This document shows positions 49,844 to 58,237 of a DNA stretch of 64,000 nt, piece by piece. Origin of the DNA: Bacillus_CJ salitolerans (GTDB lineage: Bacteria > Bacillota > Bacilli > Bacillales > SA4). The translations under genes and the position numbers were made by a program. Every line of letters begins with the position of its first letter. Within the stretch, counting starts at the first letter, position 1. The notes beneath the pieces are model-generated. The model was given only the letters and a program-made list of their open reading frames with translations, made no database searches and was not told the origin of the DNA. The stretch is from positions 1-64,000 of the forward strand of contig NZ_JBHUEM010000001.1 in the NCBI RefSeq assembly GCF_042680805.1. Direction: 5' to 3'.

Positions 49844-51394
49844 GTGAGTGTAAAAGAATGGTTAGAAGAATTAGAAAGAGATCGCTCAAATCTAGAAAGT
49901 TTTGGAGTAAAGCTTTGTGATAAGATTAAAGATTTGTATAAAGAAAATAATATAAAAATAATTGTTACATATCGAATAAAAGGTAAAGATAGTCTCAGTG
50001 AAAAAATTAAAAGACATAATGTAGATAATGAGCATAATAATGGGCTAAGTATTTATGATTTGTTTAATGATATTATTGGGATCAGAATTATCTGTATGAA
50101 GATTAAGGATGAAAGTAAAGTCTATAGTATATTGAAAGATTTTAAAGCTGAATCTGAAATACATAATATTATATTTAATGATAATATCAATAGCCAGCCT
50201 ACAAATCAAAAAAATGGACATGCTATATTTAAGATTGATGGGTACTTAACTGAAGATAGTGATAAAAGAATTCCCTTTGAACTACAAATTAAGAGCTTAG
50301 CAAATTTATTTTGGGGTGAAATGGAACATTTACTATTCTATAAAAATAGCAAAGTACTTATCTCAAGTAAATATTACGAAAAGGAAATTAACTCAATATA
50401 TGAAGAACTAAAAAACATTGATAATAAACTGACTTATATGGAAGAAGCAATGATGTCAGAATCAGATGAAGATTTACTTCAGGAAAAGATAGAGGTTTTT
50501 AAAAGGTATGCATATCTACATCTAAAAGAAACTCTGAAGGTAGAGTTTGGAAATTATTTAAATAATAAATATATATTTAATGCAGTTGGGGATTATATAT
50601 TTAGGACAAATGTCACTATTATAGTAAATGAGAATAGGGTAGCAAAGGAAGCAAATGAAATATTAAGAAAAGTTCTTTATGTTTTATTAGATAGTAAAAG
50701 AAACGAACTAGACCTGTCAAAATATATATTTAATTCTATTACTGATGTGAAATTAGATAGCGAAATTAGGGATCTGCTGACAGAGATTATATCAGAACGG
50801 GAAAATGGATGGTGGATATATATTGTATTGTGTGGAGTATTCTCTTATTATCAGGGAAATGTTGATCTTACTGAATCAGATGAATATGATAAAGTAAATG
50901 AACATATAGATGAGTGTATTAAAAACTTATGTAATACAATTCACAAGGAGATTAATTTATTTACAAAACTATTAGAAAAAGATAGTGAGAAGTTTAATCG
51001 AAATGAAATAAAGGAATTAACATCGGAATTGGTAAAAAGATTTTTGCAAACTTGTAAAGTTAATAAGAATTTAAAATTTACTGAGAAGAAGTATGCGCAA
51101 CATTACAATGAATACGGAACAAGGTTAATTAGAGAATTAGATGCAAAAAACCTTGGAATAATCGAACACCTTTATAATAATGATGCTTTTATTAAATCAA
51201 TTACTTCTATACTTATAAATACAGATGATATGGATAATAAAATTTCAAGTCATGTCAAATCTTTAGATAATGTAGTATATGAAACGCTTGACATCCATCT
51301 AGAGGATATAGATAACTATTTAAAAGCTAATAATGACATTACAGTAAGAACATTTTTTAAACTTCTAGAAGGAGGGGAAGAGGATGGAAAATAA
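49844..51394 (+). CDS. RelA/SpoT nucleotidyltransferase-domain protein
   Basis: A 516-residue protein. Its first third is a RelA/SpoT synthetase-like domain: YRIKGKDS (43-50), NDIIGIRI with the metal Asp (about 75-82), IPFELQIKS with the conserved Glu (143-151) and FWGEMEHLLFYK (156-167). The usual Gly-Tyr-x-Ser-x-His segment is replaced by NGHAIFKIDGYL, so the nucleotide acceptor may differ. No HD hydrolase or TGS/ACT domain is present, so it is not a housekeeping Rel. The remaining 340 residues are helical and unassigned. The GTG at 49844 follows AGGGGGA; an ATG 18 codons upstream lacks a site. It overlaps the DGQHR gene by 11 bases. Very AT-rich. Confidence 0.75.
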   Translation: MSVKEWLEELERDRSNLESFGVKLCDKIKDLYKENNIKIIVTYRIKGKDSLSEKIKRHNVDNEHNNGLSIYDLFNDIIGIRIICMKIKDESKVYSILKDFKAESEIHNIIFNDNINSQPTNQKNGHAIFKIDGYLTEDSDKRIPFELQIKSLANLFWGEMEHLLFYKNSKVLISSKYYEKEINSIYEELKNIDNKLTYMEEAMMSESDEDLLQEKIEVFKRYAYLHLKETLKVEFGNYLNNKYIFNAVGDYIFRTNVTIIVNENRVAKEANEILRKVLYVLLDSKRNELDLSKYIFNSITDVKLDSEIRDLLTEIISERENGWWIYIVLCGVFSYYQGNVDLTESDEYDKVNEHIDECIKNLCNTIHKEINLFTKLLEKDSEKFNRNEIKELTSELVKRFLQTCKVNKNLKFTEKKYAQHYNEYGTRLIRELDAKNLGIIEHLYNNDAFIKSITSILINTDDMDNKISSHVKSLDNVVYETLDIHLEDIDNYLKANNDITVRTFFKLLEGGEEDGK

Positions 51395-52547
51395 AATTAA
51401 CCGCGATAATATGAAAATAAACCAAGATGATGTAGAAATAGTAATTACAACATTAACAGTTAAAGAACTTATTAGGTTCGCTAAACCAGACGTTTATAAC
51501 TCATTAAATAACAAAACTGGTTATCAGAGACCTATAAATGATAATCATGTAAAAAATATTGTAGAATACCTTAAAAATGAACAGTATTCTATACTTCCAA
51601 CATCAATAATTATGGCTATTAATAAGGAGTCATTTGAAATTGAAAGTAATAATAATTTTAGTTTTAATGGACAATTACGAATAGTTGATGGACAGCATAG
51701 AATAGAAGCGATGAGAAGAATAATAGTAGAATTAGAAGAGGAAACCAAATTATATTCAGATGAAGAACGTCAAGAGGCAGCTGATGAAATGGATGCATTT
51801 TTATGCTGGGAGTATCCAGTAAATATAATGCTACTTTCTAATAATGATAATTGGGATAGGTATGTTGAGATAAGGTCGTTTGTTGATATAAATAAAAAAG
51901 GTAAGACTGTTGCTACTGATCTAGCAGATACTAATATGAGTAATATTAGAAAATCATTAAACGAATTAAGTCAAAAACAAGCAGTACATCAAATTAGTTT
52001 GAATGTAACTGAACGCTTAATGTCAGAGGAAAGTTGCGTTTGGTATAATAGTATTAAAACTGGAGATGGAGATAGTGAAAATAAGATAATAGGTATTGGT
52101 CAGTTTAGTAAATCAATAACACCATTATCCCGTAATTTTCTTTATATTAAATATGGTAAGAATAAAGTATATACAAAGGAACAAATTGAGTACTTAGTAG
52201 ATAAATTAACATCTATCTTGGAGAAGTATTGGAGAGCGATCTGTGAGAAGTGGAAATCTTCTTTTATGTATATTGAAAAAATTGACGCTTACCGTGTTAA
52301 TTTTGATTATAGTATTCAAAAAGGGATCGGGGTTTTTCCGCTTCATAGACTTTTGACATCAGAATTTAGAAAAGAAAAAGAAATAGAAAAAGCCTTAGCC
52401 AATTCAATCGAAATTCTAAGGATTAATAAATCTAATATTACTGATGAGGATTGGGAAGTTGGGGGGCCATTTACCTCTTATAGTTCCGGTTCAGGCTATG
52501 CAACGATAAATAGAATATTAAAGGGGGAGGAAGAAAAAATAAATTAA
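51384..52547 (+). CDS. DGQHR-domain protein (DndB-like)
   Basis: A 387-residue protein with the motif RIVDGQHRIEAMRRI (DGQHR at 102-106) and an upstream GYQRPINDNHVKNIVEYL segment (46-63), the pattern of DGQHR/DndB-family proteins. DndB regulates or assists DNA phosphorothioation, and other DGQHR proteins occur in mobile islands. The motif resembles the nucleotide-binding site of ParB/sulfiredoxin folds. No dndCDE genes are here, so phosphorothioation is unlikely. The ATG at 51384 follows GGAGGGGAAGAGG and lies inside the end of the RelA/SpoT-domain gene, so the two are coupled. Confidence 0.75.
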   Translation: MENKINRDNMKINQDDVEIVITTLTVKELIRFAKPDVYNSLNNKTGYQRPINDNHVKNIVEYLKNEQYSILPTSIIMAINKESFEIESNNNFSFNGQLRIVDGQHRIEAMRRIIVELEEETKLYSDEERQEAADEMDAFLCWEYPVNIMLLSNNDNWDRYVEIRSFVDINKKGKTVATDLADTNMSNIRKSLNELSQKQAVHQISLNVTERLMSEESCVWYNSIKTGDGDSENKIIGIGQFSKSITPLSRNFLYIKYGKNKVYTKEQIEYLVDKLTSILEKYWRAICEKWKSSFMYIEKIDAYRVNFDYSIQKGIGVFPLHRLLTSEFRKEKEIEKALANSIEILRINKSNITDEDWEVGGPFTSYSSGSGYATINRILKGEEEKIN

Positions 52548-52638
52548 TAATAAACTTAAATAAGTTACTAAATAGAGTCATTTGTTAACTAGTAAATAAA
52601 TGCATAACTATAAAATATGAACAATTATAAGAGTATCA

Positions 52639-52682
52639 GAATAACCACAATGTAAAAATGTGGTTATTCTTCATTTTTTTAA
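52639..52682 (+). terminator. terminator of the RelA/SpoT-DGQHR pair
   Basis: AATAACCACA/TGTGGTTATT (52640-52649 with 52659-52668) followed by a T-rich run. It lies 25 bp before the second attachment repeat. Confidence 0.85.
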
Positions 52683-52706
52683 ATTCGTCAATAGAAGTGA
52701 TATGGT

Positions 52707-52735
52707 GAACTGTACCATAAGTAAATGAGGTTTTT
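52707..52735. other. second attachment repeat (internal att / attR-like)
   Basis: Repeats the rlmH 3' end (48646-48674) with one mismatch in 29 bases; the core GTACCATAAGTAAATGAGG is identical. It marks the right end of a 4.06-kb insert and possibly the left end of a second element carrying the restriction genes. Confidence 0.8.
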
Positions 52736-52913
52736 ATATAGGTTAATGGGTCTTAGGAGGGAACTTTAGCCAGTTACATGCAAGGTTCATTTTCGCACGT
52801 ATGTACAAACCTGAGGTTATATACTCATTGAATAATATTATTTTATGATTTTGTAAAGGTACAGTAATAGAGTAGCAAAGTTAAATAATCAGCCTAGAAA
52901 TGGGTTTAAAACA
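52736..52913. other. non-coding stretch after the attachment repeat
   Basis: No ORF with a credible start is visible here. The stretch is AT-rich in its second half and contains TTAGGAGGGAACTTTAGCC without a following reading frame of note. It may be the terminal non-coding end of an integrated element or a leader for the structure at 52914. Confidence 0.4.
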
Positions 52914-52967
52914 AAGGTTTTCAGTCTTTCGGTAACAATCACCGTTTGCTGGAGACCTTATTTTTTT
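52914..52967 (+). terminator. structured hairpin with T run in the att-to-operon gap
   Basis: Outer stem AAGGTTTTCAG/CTGGAGACCTT (11 bp, two G-T pairs), inner CGGT/ACCG, then seven T (961-967 of 52961-52967). It has the form of an intrinsic terminator, but no gene lies immediately upstream, so it may end a small RNA or act as an attenuator. Confidence 0.5.
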
Positions 52968-53086
52968 ATCTTATAAAAGGAACCCCGGCATAAAAAGGGC
53001 TAGTTAAGTTGACTGTTGCCGCAGGAGGTGGTGGCACTTACTAAAGAGATAGAATACATCGAAACATAAATATTGTTGTAAGATAT

Positions 53087-53106
53087 TTTGGTATTCAAAT
53101 ACCAAA
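53087..53106. promoter_or_regulatory. candidate operator upstream of the restriction operon
   Basis: TTTGGTATT-CA-AATACCAAA, a perfect 9-bp inverted repeat ending 14 bp before the -35 of the promoter at 53121. A dimeric regulator could bind there. No controller gene is visible in the operon. Confidence 0.5.
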
Positions 53107-53120
53107 GTTTAAAATGTGTA

Positions 53121-53149
53121 TTGACACTTGATTTTAGGTGTGATATTCT
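53121..53149 (+). promoter_or_regulatory. promoter of the restriction-modification operon
   Basis: TTGACA (53121-53126), 17-bp spacer, TATTCT (53144-53149), about 40 bp before the first gene. Confidence 0.75.
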
Positions 53150-53191
53150 TAGTACAGTTAAAGATGTAATTGAGAATAGGAGGTATAAATC

Positions 53192-54808
53192 ATGGCTAAA
53201 AAAAGCGAAAAAGCCATCTTTGAATATATAAATCTATTCAGAGGGTATATGGGGAGCGATTCCTACGTCCCTGCTGCACTTCTTGTGGCTGAGACTAAAG
53301 AAGAATGCTTTAACAGAGAAAAATCAGATGAATCGGAAGATCGAATCTATGAGACGATGCTCTCTGTGGCTGATAGGCTCGACATTGTTAATCCATTTAA
53401 GGACAAGGAACAATTTGTAAGATTATATAGAGCCTATGGTGATTTCACGGAAGATTTCGAGTGGGAAACCATTTTGGCGGAGAGCTCCAGAGGATTTAGA
53501 TACATAGCAGCATCTAACGCACTAATTAATGAGTACAATAGTCGCTTCAAGCTTGATTCAGATACAATACTTATTGCTGAAGGAGAAAAATTCATCCCTA
53601 ACTTAAAGAGGCTTGTTGATGATCATCCTGGTTGCAACTTCACTATCACAACTGAAAATACAATCAGTCTTCGTGTAATGAACAGGATCTTTGCTGGATA
53701 CAAGAATGTAGATATATTAAATGCCAGCATATATCAGTATGGCTTTACAAACAACCGCTACGACCTAATATTCTCTGTTCCTAACTTTGGAACAAGAAAC
53801 CTTGCAGAAGATGAAAATTTCATGTGCAGAGATCAAGATGCTGTAGCGCTTGAAAACCTTCTTCTTCATACAACTGGTGGCGGCGAGCTTGTAATCACGA
53901 TGCCAGCAAGAATCACATATGCTCAGGGAAAGAACGGTGAGCTCAGAAGGTTTGTGCAGCAGACTTACCGTGTTAAGGAGATTGCTGAGCTTCCTGATGG
54001 AGCCTTTGAAGGAACGGGAATTAAAACTTACCTCATTGATATTGTTAATACTAAGCCAGGTGATGATGATGTAATAGTTCGTCGCTACAAAGCTGAGAAT
54101 CGTAAAAACAGACGTGATACAGCTGACGAACTTGTTATAGAGGAAGAGACGTTTGTAATGTCAGATGAGCTTGAGGAACTTGGTGACTGGAACATAAACA
54201 AAATCTTCTCACAGCAAGATGATGAGTGGCTTAAATTCCAAGAGTCGTCTGTTCGTAAAAAGGCAATGGGAGATGTCGCAGAAATTTTCCGTGGGAAATC
54301 AGTATCAAAGAAAGATCCAACCGGAAGCATTGGTGTTGTAAACATCTCCAATATCGGAGCATACGACATCGATTATGATAGCCTAGATCACTTTGATGAA
54401 GAAGAACGTAAGATTACTAATTACTTGCTTAAAGAAGGCGATGTGCTCATACCTGCACGAGGTACAGCAATTAGAACTGCCATCTTCCATGAGCAGATTT
54501 ATTCTTGCATCGCTTCATCAAATATCATTGTAATTCGTCCGGAAACAAAGATGCTTAACAGTACTTATTTAAAACTGTTCCTAGATAGCCCGCTTGGAGA
54601 AAAGATGATAAGTGGTGTGCAACAAGGAAGTACAATAATTAATATCAGCTACAAAGACTTGAATGCCTTAGAAATACCACTACCTTCTATTGAAGAACAG
54701 CAAAAGAAGGCTGATGAATACACAGAAGAGTTGACTATCTATAAAGAAACCATCGTAGCTGCTGAAAAGCGTTGGAAAGAGGTTGTAGAAAAGCTACGAG
54801 AATTTTGA
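53192..54808 (+). CDS. degenerate N6-methylase fused to a target-recognition domain
   Basis: A 538-residue protein. The N-terminal two thirds resemble a type I HsdM (YDLIFSVPNFGTRNL, ENLLLHTTGGGELVITMPARITY, RRFVQQTYRVKEIAELPDGAFEGTGIKTYLIDI). However, the NPPY/F catalytic motif is replaced by VPNFG and no DPxxGxG SAM motif is seen. The C-terminal third is a single HsdS-type recognition domain (MGDVAEIFRGKSVSKKD, LLKEGDVLIPARGTAIRT, NISYKDLNALEIPLPSIEEQQKKADEY). It is probably a DNA-recognising subunit lacking methylation activity. The ATG at 53192 follows AGGAGGTATAAATC. First gene of the operon. Confidence 0.7.
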   Translation: MAKKSEKAIFEYINLFRGYMGSDSYVPAALLVAETKEECFNREKSDESEDRIYETMLSVADRLDIVNPFKDKEQFVRLYRAYGDFTEDFEWETILAESSRGFRYIAASNALINEYNSRFKLDSDTILIAEGEKFIPNLKRLVDDHPGCNFTITTENTISLRVMNRIFAGYKNVDILNASIYQYGFTNNRYDLIFSVPNFGTRNLAEDENFMCRDQDAVALENLLLHTTGGGELVITMPARITYAQGKNGELRRFVQQTYRVKEIAELPDGAFEGTGIKTYLIDIVNTKPGDDDVIVRRYKAENRKNRRDTADELVIEEETFVMSDELEELGDWNINKIFSQQDDEWLKFQESSVRKKAMGDVAEIFRGKSVSKKDPTGSIGVVNISNIGAYDIDYDSLDHFDEEERKITNYLLKEGDVLIPARGTAIRTAIFHEQIYSCIASSNIIVIRPETKMLNSTYLKLFLDSPLGEKMISGVQQGSTIINISYKDLNALEIPLPSIEEQQKKADEYTEELTIYKETIVAAEKRWKEVVEKLREF

Positions 54809-54822
54809 TTGGAGGTTAAATT

Positions 54823-55809
54823 ATGGCGGTGTTTTATGTAGTACAGTCTAAAACATATAAAGAAGAGCGCGCTGGTGGTTATGTATGGTCGCCGAAAGTG
54901 GCAAGGAACGGAGCTAGTATTCCTGGATATACAACTATGTCACAAATAAGAAAGGGTGACACAATACTTAATCATTGTAACGGAAGTATTATATCCGTCG
55001 GCATAGCTGCTACCGATTGTTACGATAGTTCGAAGCCTGCTGCTTTTACTACAGGAGTGAGCGGCGGCTGGAGCACTGACGGTTATAAGGTGAACGTCGA
55101 TTATCTGGATGTAAACCCAATAAAAATTAACGATCATTCAAAATGGATTACAACTCACCACAAAACTGGTGGAGTATTTAACGTTAATGGCGCCGTTAGT
55201 CAGGGCAAGTACATGAATCATCTTCAGGATGAATATGCAATTTATCTTCTTACAGCCCTTAAAAAGAAACAGACAGATGCAAAAGTTCTGGGTGTAATAG
55301 ATGATGCCTTGAATAGCGTGATTGAAGATAAAGAGTCTGAGTACAATGATTTCGAGAGAGAGGCTATCAATGAGTTAGTCGAAAAGTCCGCTTCAATAGT
55401 AAAGCCAACTTGGAGCGGTGTCCGGGAGAAGCAGGACACGACAACTTCATCAGCCACAGGGAGAGAGAAACCAGTGCGTAATCCTAATCGCGCTGCAGAT
55501 GCTCTGCTTAAAGCCGACTTCTTGTGTGAGTATGAGCCAGCTGACCGTACCTTCCTTCGCAAGAATGGAAAGCCCTACACTGAGCCTCATCATCTCATCC
55601 CGATATGCAAATACAGAGAGTTTCCATATTCACTCGATGTTCTGGAGAACATGGTTTCACTTTGTAGCCACTGTCATAACCTTCTTCATTACGGAAAGTT
55701 TGAAGATAAAATACCTATTCTTACAAAGATTTATAATGACCGTAAGCCAGCGCTGGATGTATGTGGCCTTACAATAACGCTCGACCAGTTACTGTCTTAC
55801 TACAAATAG
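54823..55809 (+). CDS. HNH endonuclease with PUA/EVE-like N-terminus
   Basis: A 328-residue protein. The C-terminus is an HNH nuclease: EPHHLIPICKY, then SLDVLENMVSLCSHCHNLLHYG with the central Asn and the last His; a Cys pair (CSHC) suggests structural zinc. The N-terminal 110 residues (FYVVQSKTYKEE, YTTMSQIRKGDTILNHCNGSIISVGIA) look like a PUA/EVE-type modified-base reader, an inference from pattern only. A polar linker joins them. Such fusions usually cut modified or foreign DNA. It lies 14 bp after the methylase-TRD fusion, with GGAGG before the ATG, and 10 bp before the ARH-HsdM gene. Confidence 0.75.
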   Translation: MAVFYVVQSKTYKEERAGGYVWSPKVARNGASIPGYTTMSQIRKGDTILNHCNGSIISVGIAATDCYDSSKPAAFTTGVSGGWSTDGYKVNVDYLDVNPIKINDHSKWITTHHKTGGVFNVNGAVSQGKYMNHLQDEYAIYLLTALKKKQTDAKVLGVIDDALNSVIEDKESEYNDFEREAINELVEKSASIVKPTWSGVREKQDTTTSSATGREKPVRNPNRAADALLKADFLCEYEPADRTFLRKNGKPYTEPHHLIPICKYREFPYSLDVLENMVSLCSHCHNLLHYGKFEDKIPILTKIYNDRKPALDVCGLTITLDQLLSYYK

Positions 55810-55819
55810 GAGGTGCACC

Positions 55820-58237
55820 ATGTTAGGAGCTATCATCGGGGACATCGTCGGTTCCCGTTTCAAATGGAATAATAACAGAAGCAAAGAGTTTGATTTCTTA
55901 ACTTATAAATGCAGTGTTACAGATAATTCCATCATTTCTTTGGCAATAGCTAAAGCTCTGTTAGACAGTAAATTAGATTATAGTAACCTGTCTGAAAATG
56001 CTGTTAAGCATATGCAAGGTATCGGAAAACACTATCCAAATTGCGGATATGGTGACCTATTTAGAGATTGGATACATTCTGATAATCCAACAGCTTATGG
56101 AAGCTACGGAAATGGGGTGGCGATGCGTGTCAGCGCTTGTGGTTTCGTTGCAAACAGCCTGGAAGAAGCTAAACTGCTTTCTAAATTAGTTACAGTAGTT
56201 ACTCACAACCATCCGGAGGGTTTAAAAGGTGCAGAAGCAACAGCAGTTGCTATCTTCCTTGCCCGCTCTGGAAAGAACCTACTTGAGATTCGTGACTACA
56301 TAACGAAGAACTATTACCCGCTGAACTTTACGCTTGACGAAATCCGTGACAGTTATGAGTATAACGAGAGCTGCCAAGATACAGTGCCTCAAGCATTGGA
56401 AGCCTTCTTCGAGTCAAAGAATTTTGAAGATGCAATCCGTAATGCAATATCAATAGGCGGTAACAGCGACACCCTGGCTGCTATTACAGGAGGCATCGCA
56501 GAGGCCTACTACGGAATACCTACAGAAATCAGAAAGCATGCGGTAACTTTCCTTGATGAGCGTCTACTTATGATATTGGTAGAATTTGAAAACAAATATC
56601 CATCAAAGATGGAAAAAGTGAATGCCGATGGTAGTGTTGGCATTGGAAGAAGCAGAGAAACTAAGGTTAAGACAGGAGATCGAAACGCTATGATACAGTC
56701 CTCTGTAGAAACAGCAGATAAAGAATTAAAAGATTCCATTCCAACCAACGAAGAAACAACTAGTCAGCAGTTATTTAATCATCTTTTTGAGGCTTGCAAT
56801 ATTCTTCGCGGACCAATAAACCAAGATGAGTACAAAAGCTATGTTACACCCATCCTTTACTTCAAGAGAATAAGTGATGTCTACGACGAAGAAACACAAG
56901 ATGCACTTGAGCGATCTGGAGGCGATGAAGAATATGCCAGTTTCCCGGAAAACCACAGCTTCGATATCCCGGAAGGATGCCACTGGCAAAATGTTCGTGA
57001 GGCTAGCGAAAACGTAGGTGTCGCAATCGTCAGAGCGATGAATGGAATTGAGCGTGCAAACCCAGATACACTAAGCGGTGTTTTCAGCAGCTTCGATGAT
57101 GCCAACTGGACTGACAAAACGAAGTTATCTGATGAGCGACTGAAAAACCTCATTGAGCATATGTCAAAAATAAAAGTCGGTAATACAAACTACTCTGCAG
57201 ACGTTATGGGCGATAGCTACGAATTCCTAATTAAGAAATTTGCTGACCTATCCAAGAAGAACGCAGGTGAATTCTATACCCCGCGTTCCATTGTTAAACT
57301 TCTTATCATGCTGATGAATCCCCAGATCGGAGAAACGGTTTACGACCCCGCTTGCGGAACCGGTGGCATGTTGATAGAAGCCATCCGCTATATGAAGGGT
57401 GATAAATTGACTTACGGTCGCATCTATGGTCAGGAGAAAAATCTTTCCACATCCGCAATCGCCCGAATGAACCTGTTTTTACATGGTGCAAAGGACTTCA
57501 AGGTAACACAAGGTGACACTCTTCGCTCTCCGAATTATCACGAAGGCGGCAAGTTGAAAACTTTTGATTGCGTCGTTGCTAATCCGCCGTTTTCCCTTAA
57601 GAGCTGGGGTGCCGAACAGTTTAGTTCAGATATATATGGCCGAAACATGTGGGGCAGCCCATCGGATTCAAATGCCGACTATGCGTGGCTGCAGCACATG
57701 GTGAAGTCTATGAATCAAAAGACCGGTCGATGTGCAGTTGTTCTGCCGCAGGGCGTGCTATCCCGCGGCGGCAAAGAAGGCGAAATCCGTAAACAGCTTG
57801 TTGAATCGGATAAGCTGGAATGTGTCATTACATTAGTAGGTGGTGTCTTCTACTCTACTGGTGTCTCGGCTTGTATTCTGCTTTTAAATAACGAGAAAAA
57901 GAATGACCACAAGGGACGCATTTGCATGATAGATGCCTCTGACATCTATACCGCGCAGCGGGCACAAAACATCATGACTGATGATGATATTAGCAAGGTA
58001 TTCAAATTCTACAATGACTATAAGGATGTCACCGAAAAGGTGAAGGTTGTCACTATCCCCGATGTGAGAGAGAAAGGTTATACATTAGCCATTAACAACT
58101 ATATAGAAAAGAAAAAACAAGAAATTGTCCCTCCGGCCGAAGCACGCAGGCAATACTTCGAAGCATTCGACGAAATGCTGGAGGCTGAGGAAACAATGAG
58201 AAATCTTCTCATAGAAGGAGGATATGTCAATGAGTAA
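55820..58237 (+). CDS. ADP-ribosylglycohydrolase fused to type I methyltransferase HsdM
   Basis: An 805-residue fusion. Residues 1-260 are an ADP-ribosylglycohydrolase (ARH) domain: GAIIGDIVGS (3-12), TDNSIISLA (34-42), YGNGVAMRVS (96-105), THNHPEGLKGAEA (128-140) and GGNSDTLAAITGGIAEAYYG (213-232). The metal motifs usually read TDDT and DxDT; here they are TDNS and NSDT, so one Asp of each pair is Asn. After a linker (about 265-310) comes a complete HsdM: helical N-domain, SAM motif DPACGTGGML (509-518) and catalytic NPPF (588-591). It should methylate adenine with HsdS. The ATG follows AGGAGGTGCACC. It overlaps the second hsdM by 8 bases. Confidence 0.85.
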   Translation: MLGAIIGDIVGSRFKWNNNRSKEFDFLTYKCSVTDNSIISLAIAKALLDSKLDYSNLSENAVKHMQGIGKHYPNCGYGDLFRDWIHSDNPTAYGSYGNGVAMRVSACGFVANSLEEAKLLSKLVTVVTHNHPEGLKGAEATAVAIFLARSGKNLLEIRDYITKNYYPLNFTLDEIRDSYEYNESCQDTVPQALEAFFESKNFEDAIRNAISIGGNSDTLAAITGGIAEAYYGIPTEIRKHAVTFLDERLLMILVEFENKYPSKMEKVNADGSVGIGRSRETKVKTGDRNAMIQSSVETADKELKDSIPTNEETTSQQLFNHLFEACNILRGPINQDEYKSYVTPILYFKRISDVYDEETQDALERSGGDEEYASFPENHSFDIPEGCHWQNVREASENVGVAIVRAMNGIERANPDTLSGVFSSFDDANWTDKTKLSDERLKNLIEHMSKIKVGNTNYSADVMGDSYEFLIKKFADLSKKNAGEFYTPRSIVKLLIMLMNPQIGETVYDPACGTGGMLIEAIRYMKGDKLTYGRIYGQEKNLSTSAIARMNLFLHGAKDFKVTQGDTLRSPNYHEGGKLKTFDCVVANPPFSLKSWGAEQFSSDIYGRNMWGSPSDSNADYAWLQHMVKSMNQKTGRCAVVLPQGVLSRGGKEGEIRKQLVESDKLECVITLVGGVFYSTGVSACILLLNNEKKNDHKGRICMIDASDIYTAQRAQNIMTDDDISKVFKFYNDYKDVTEKVKVVTIPDVREKGYTLAINNYIEKKKQEIVPPAEARRQYFEAFDEMLEAEETMRNLLIEGGYVNE

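Noticed and set aside
51384..52547. Interpretation of the DGQHR gene as part of a DNA phosphorothioation (Dnd) system.
   Set aside because: No dndA, dndC, dndD or dndE-like gene is present in the window.
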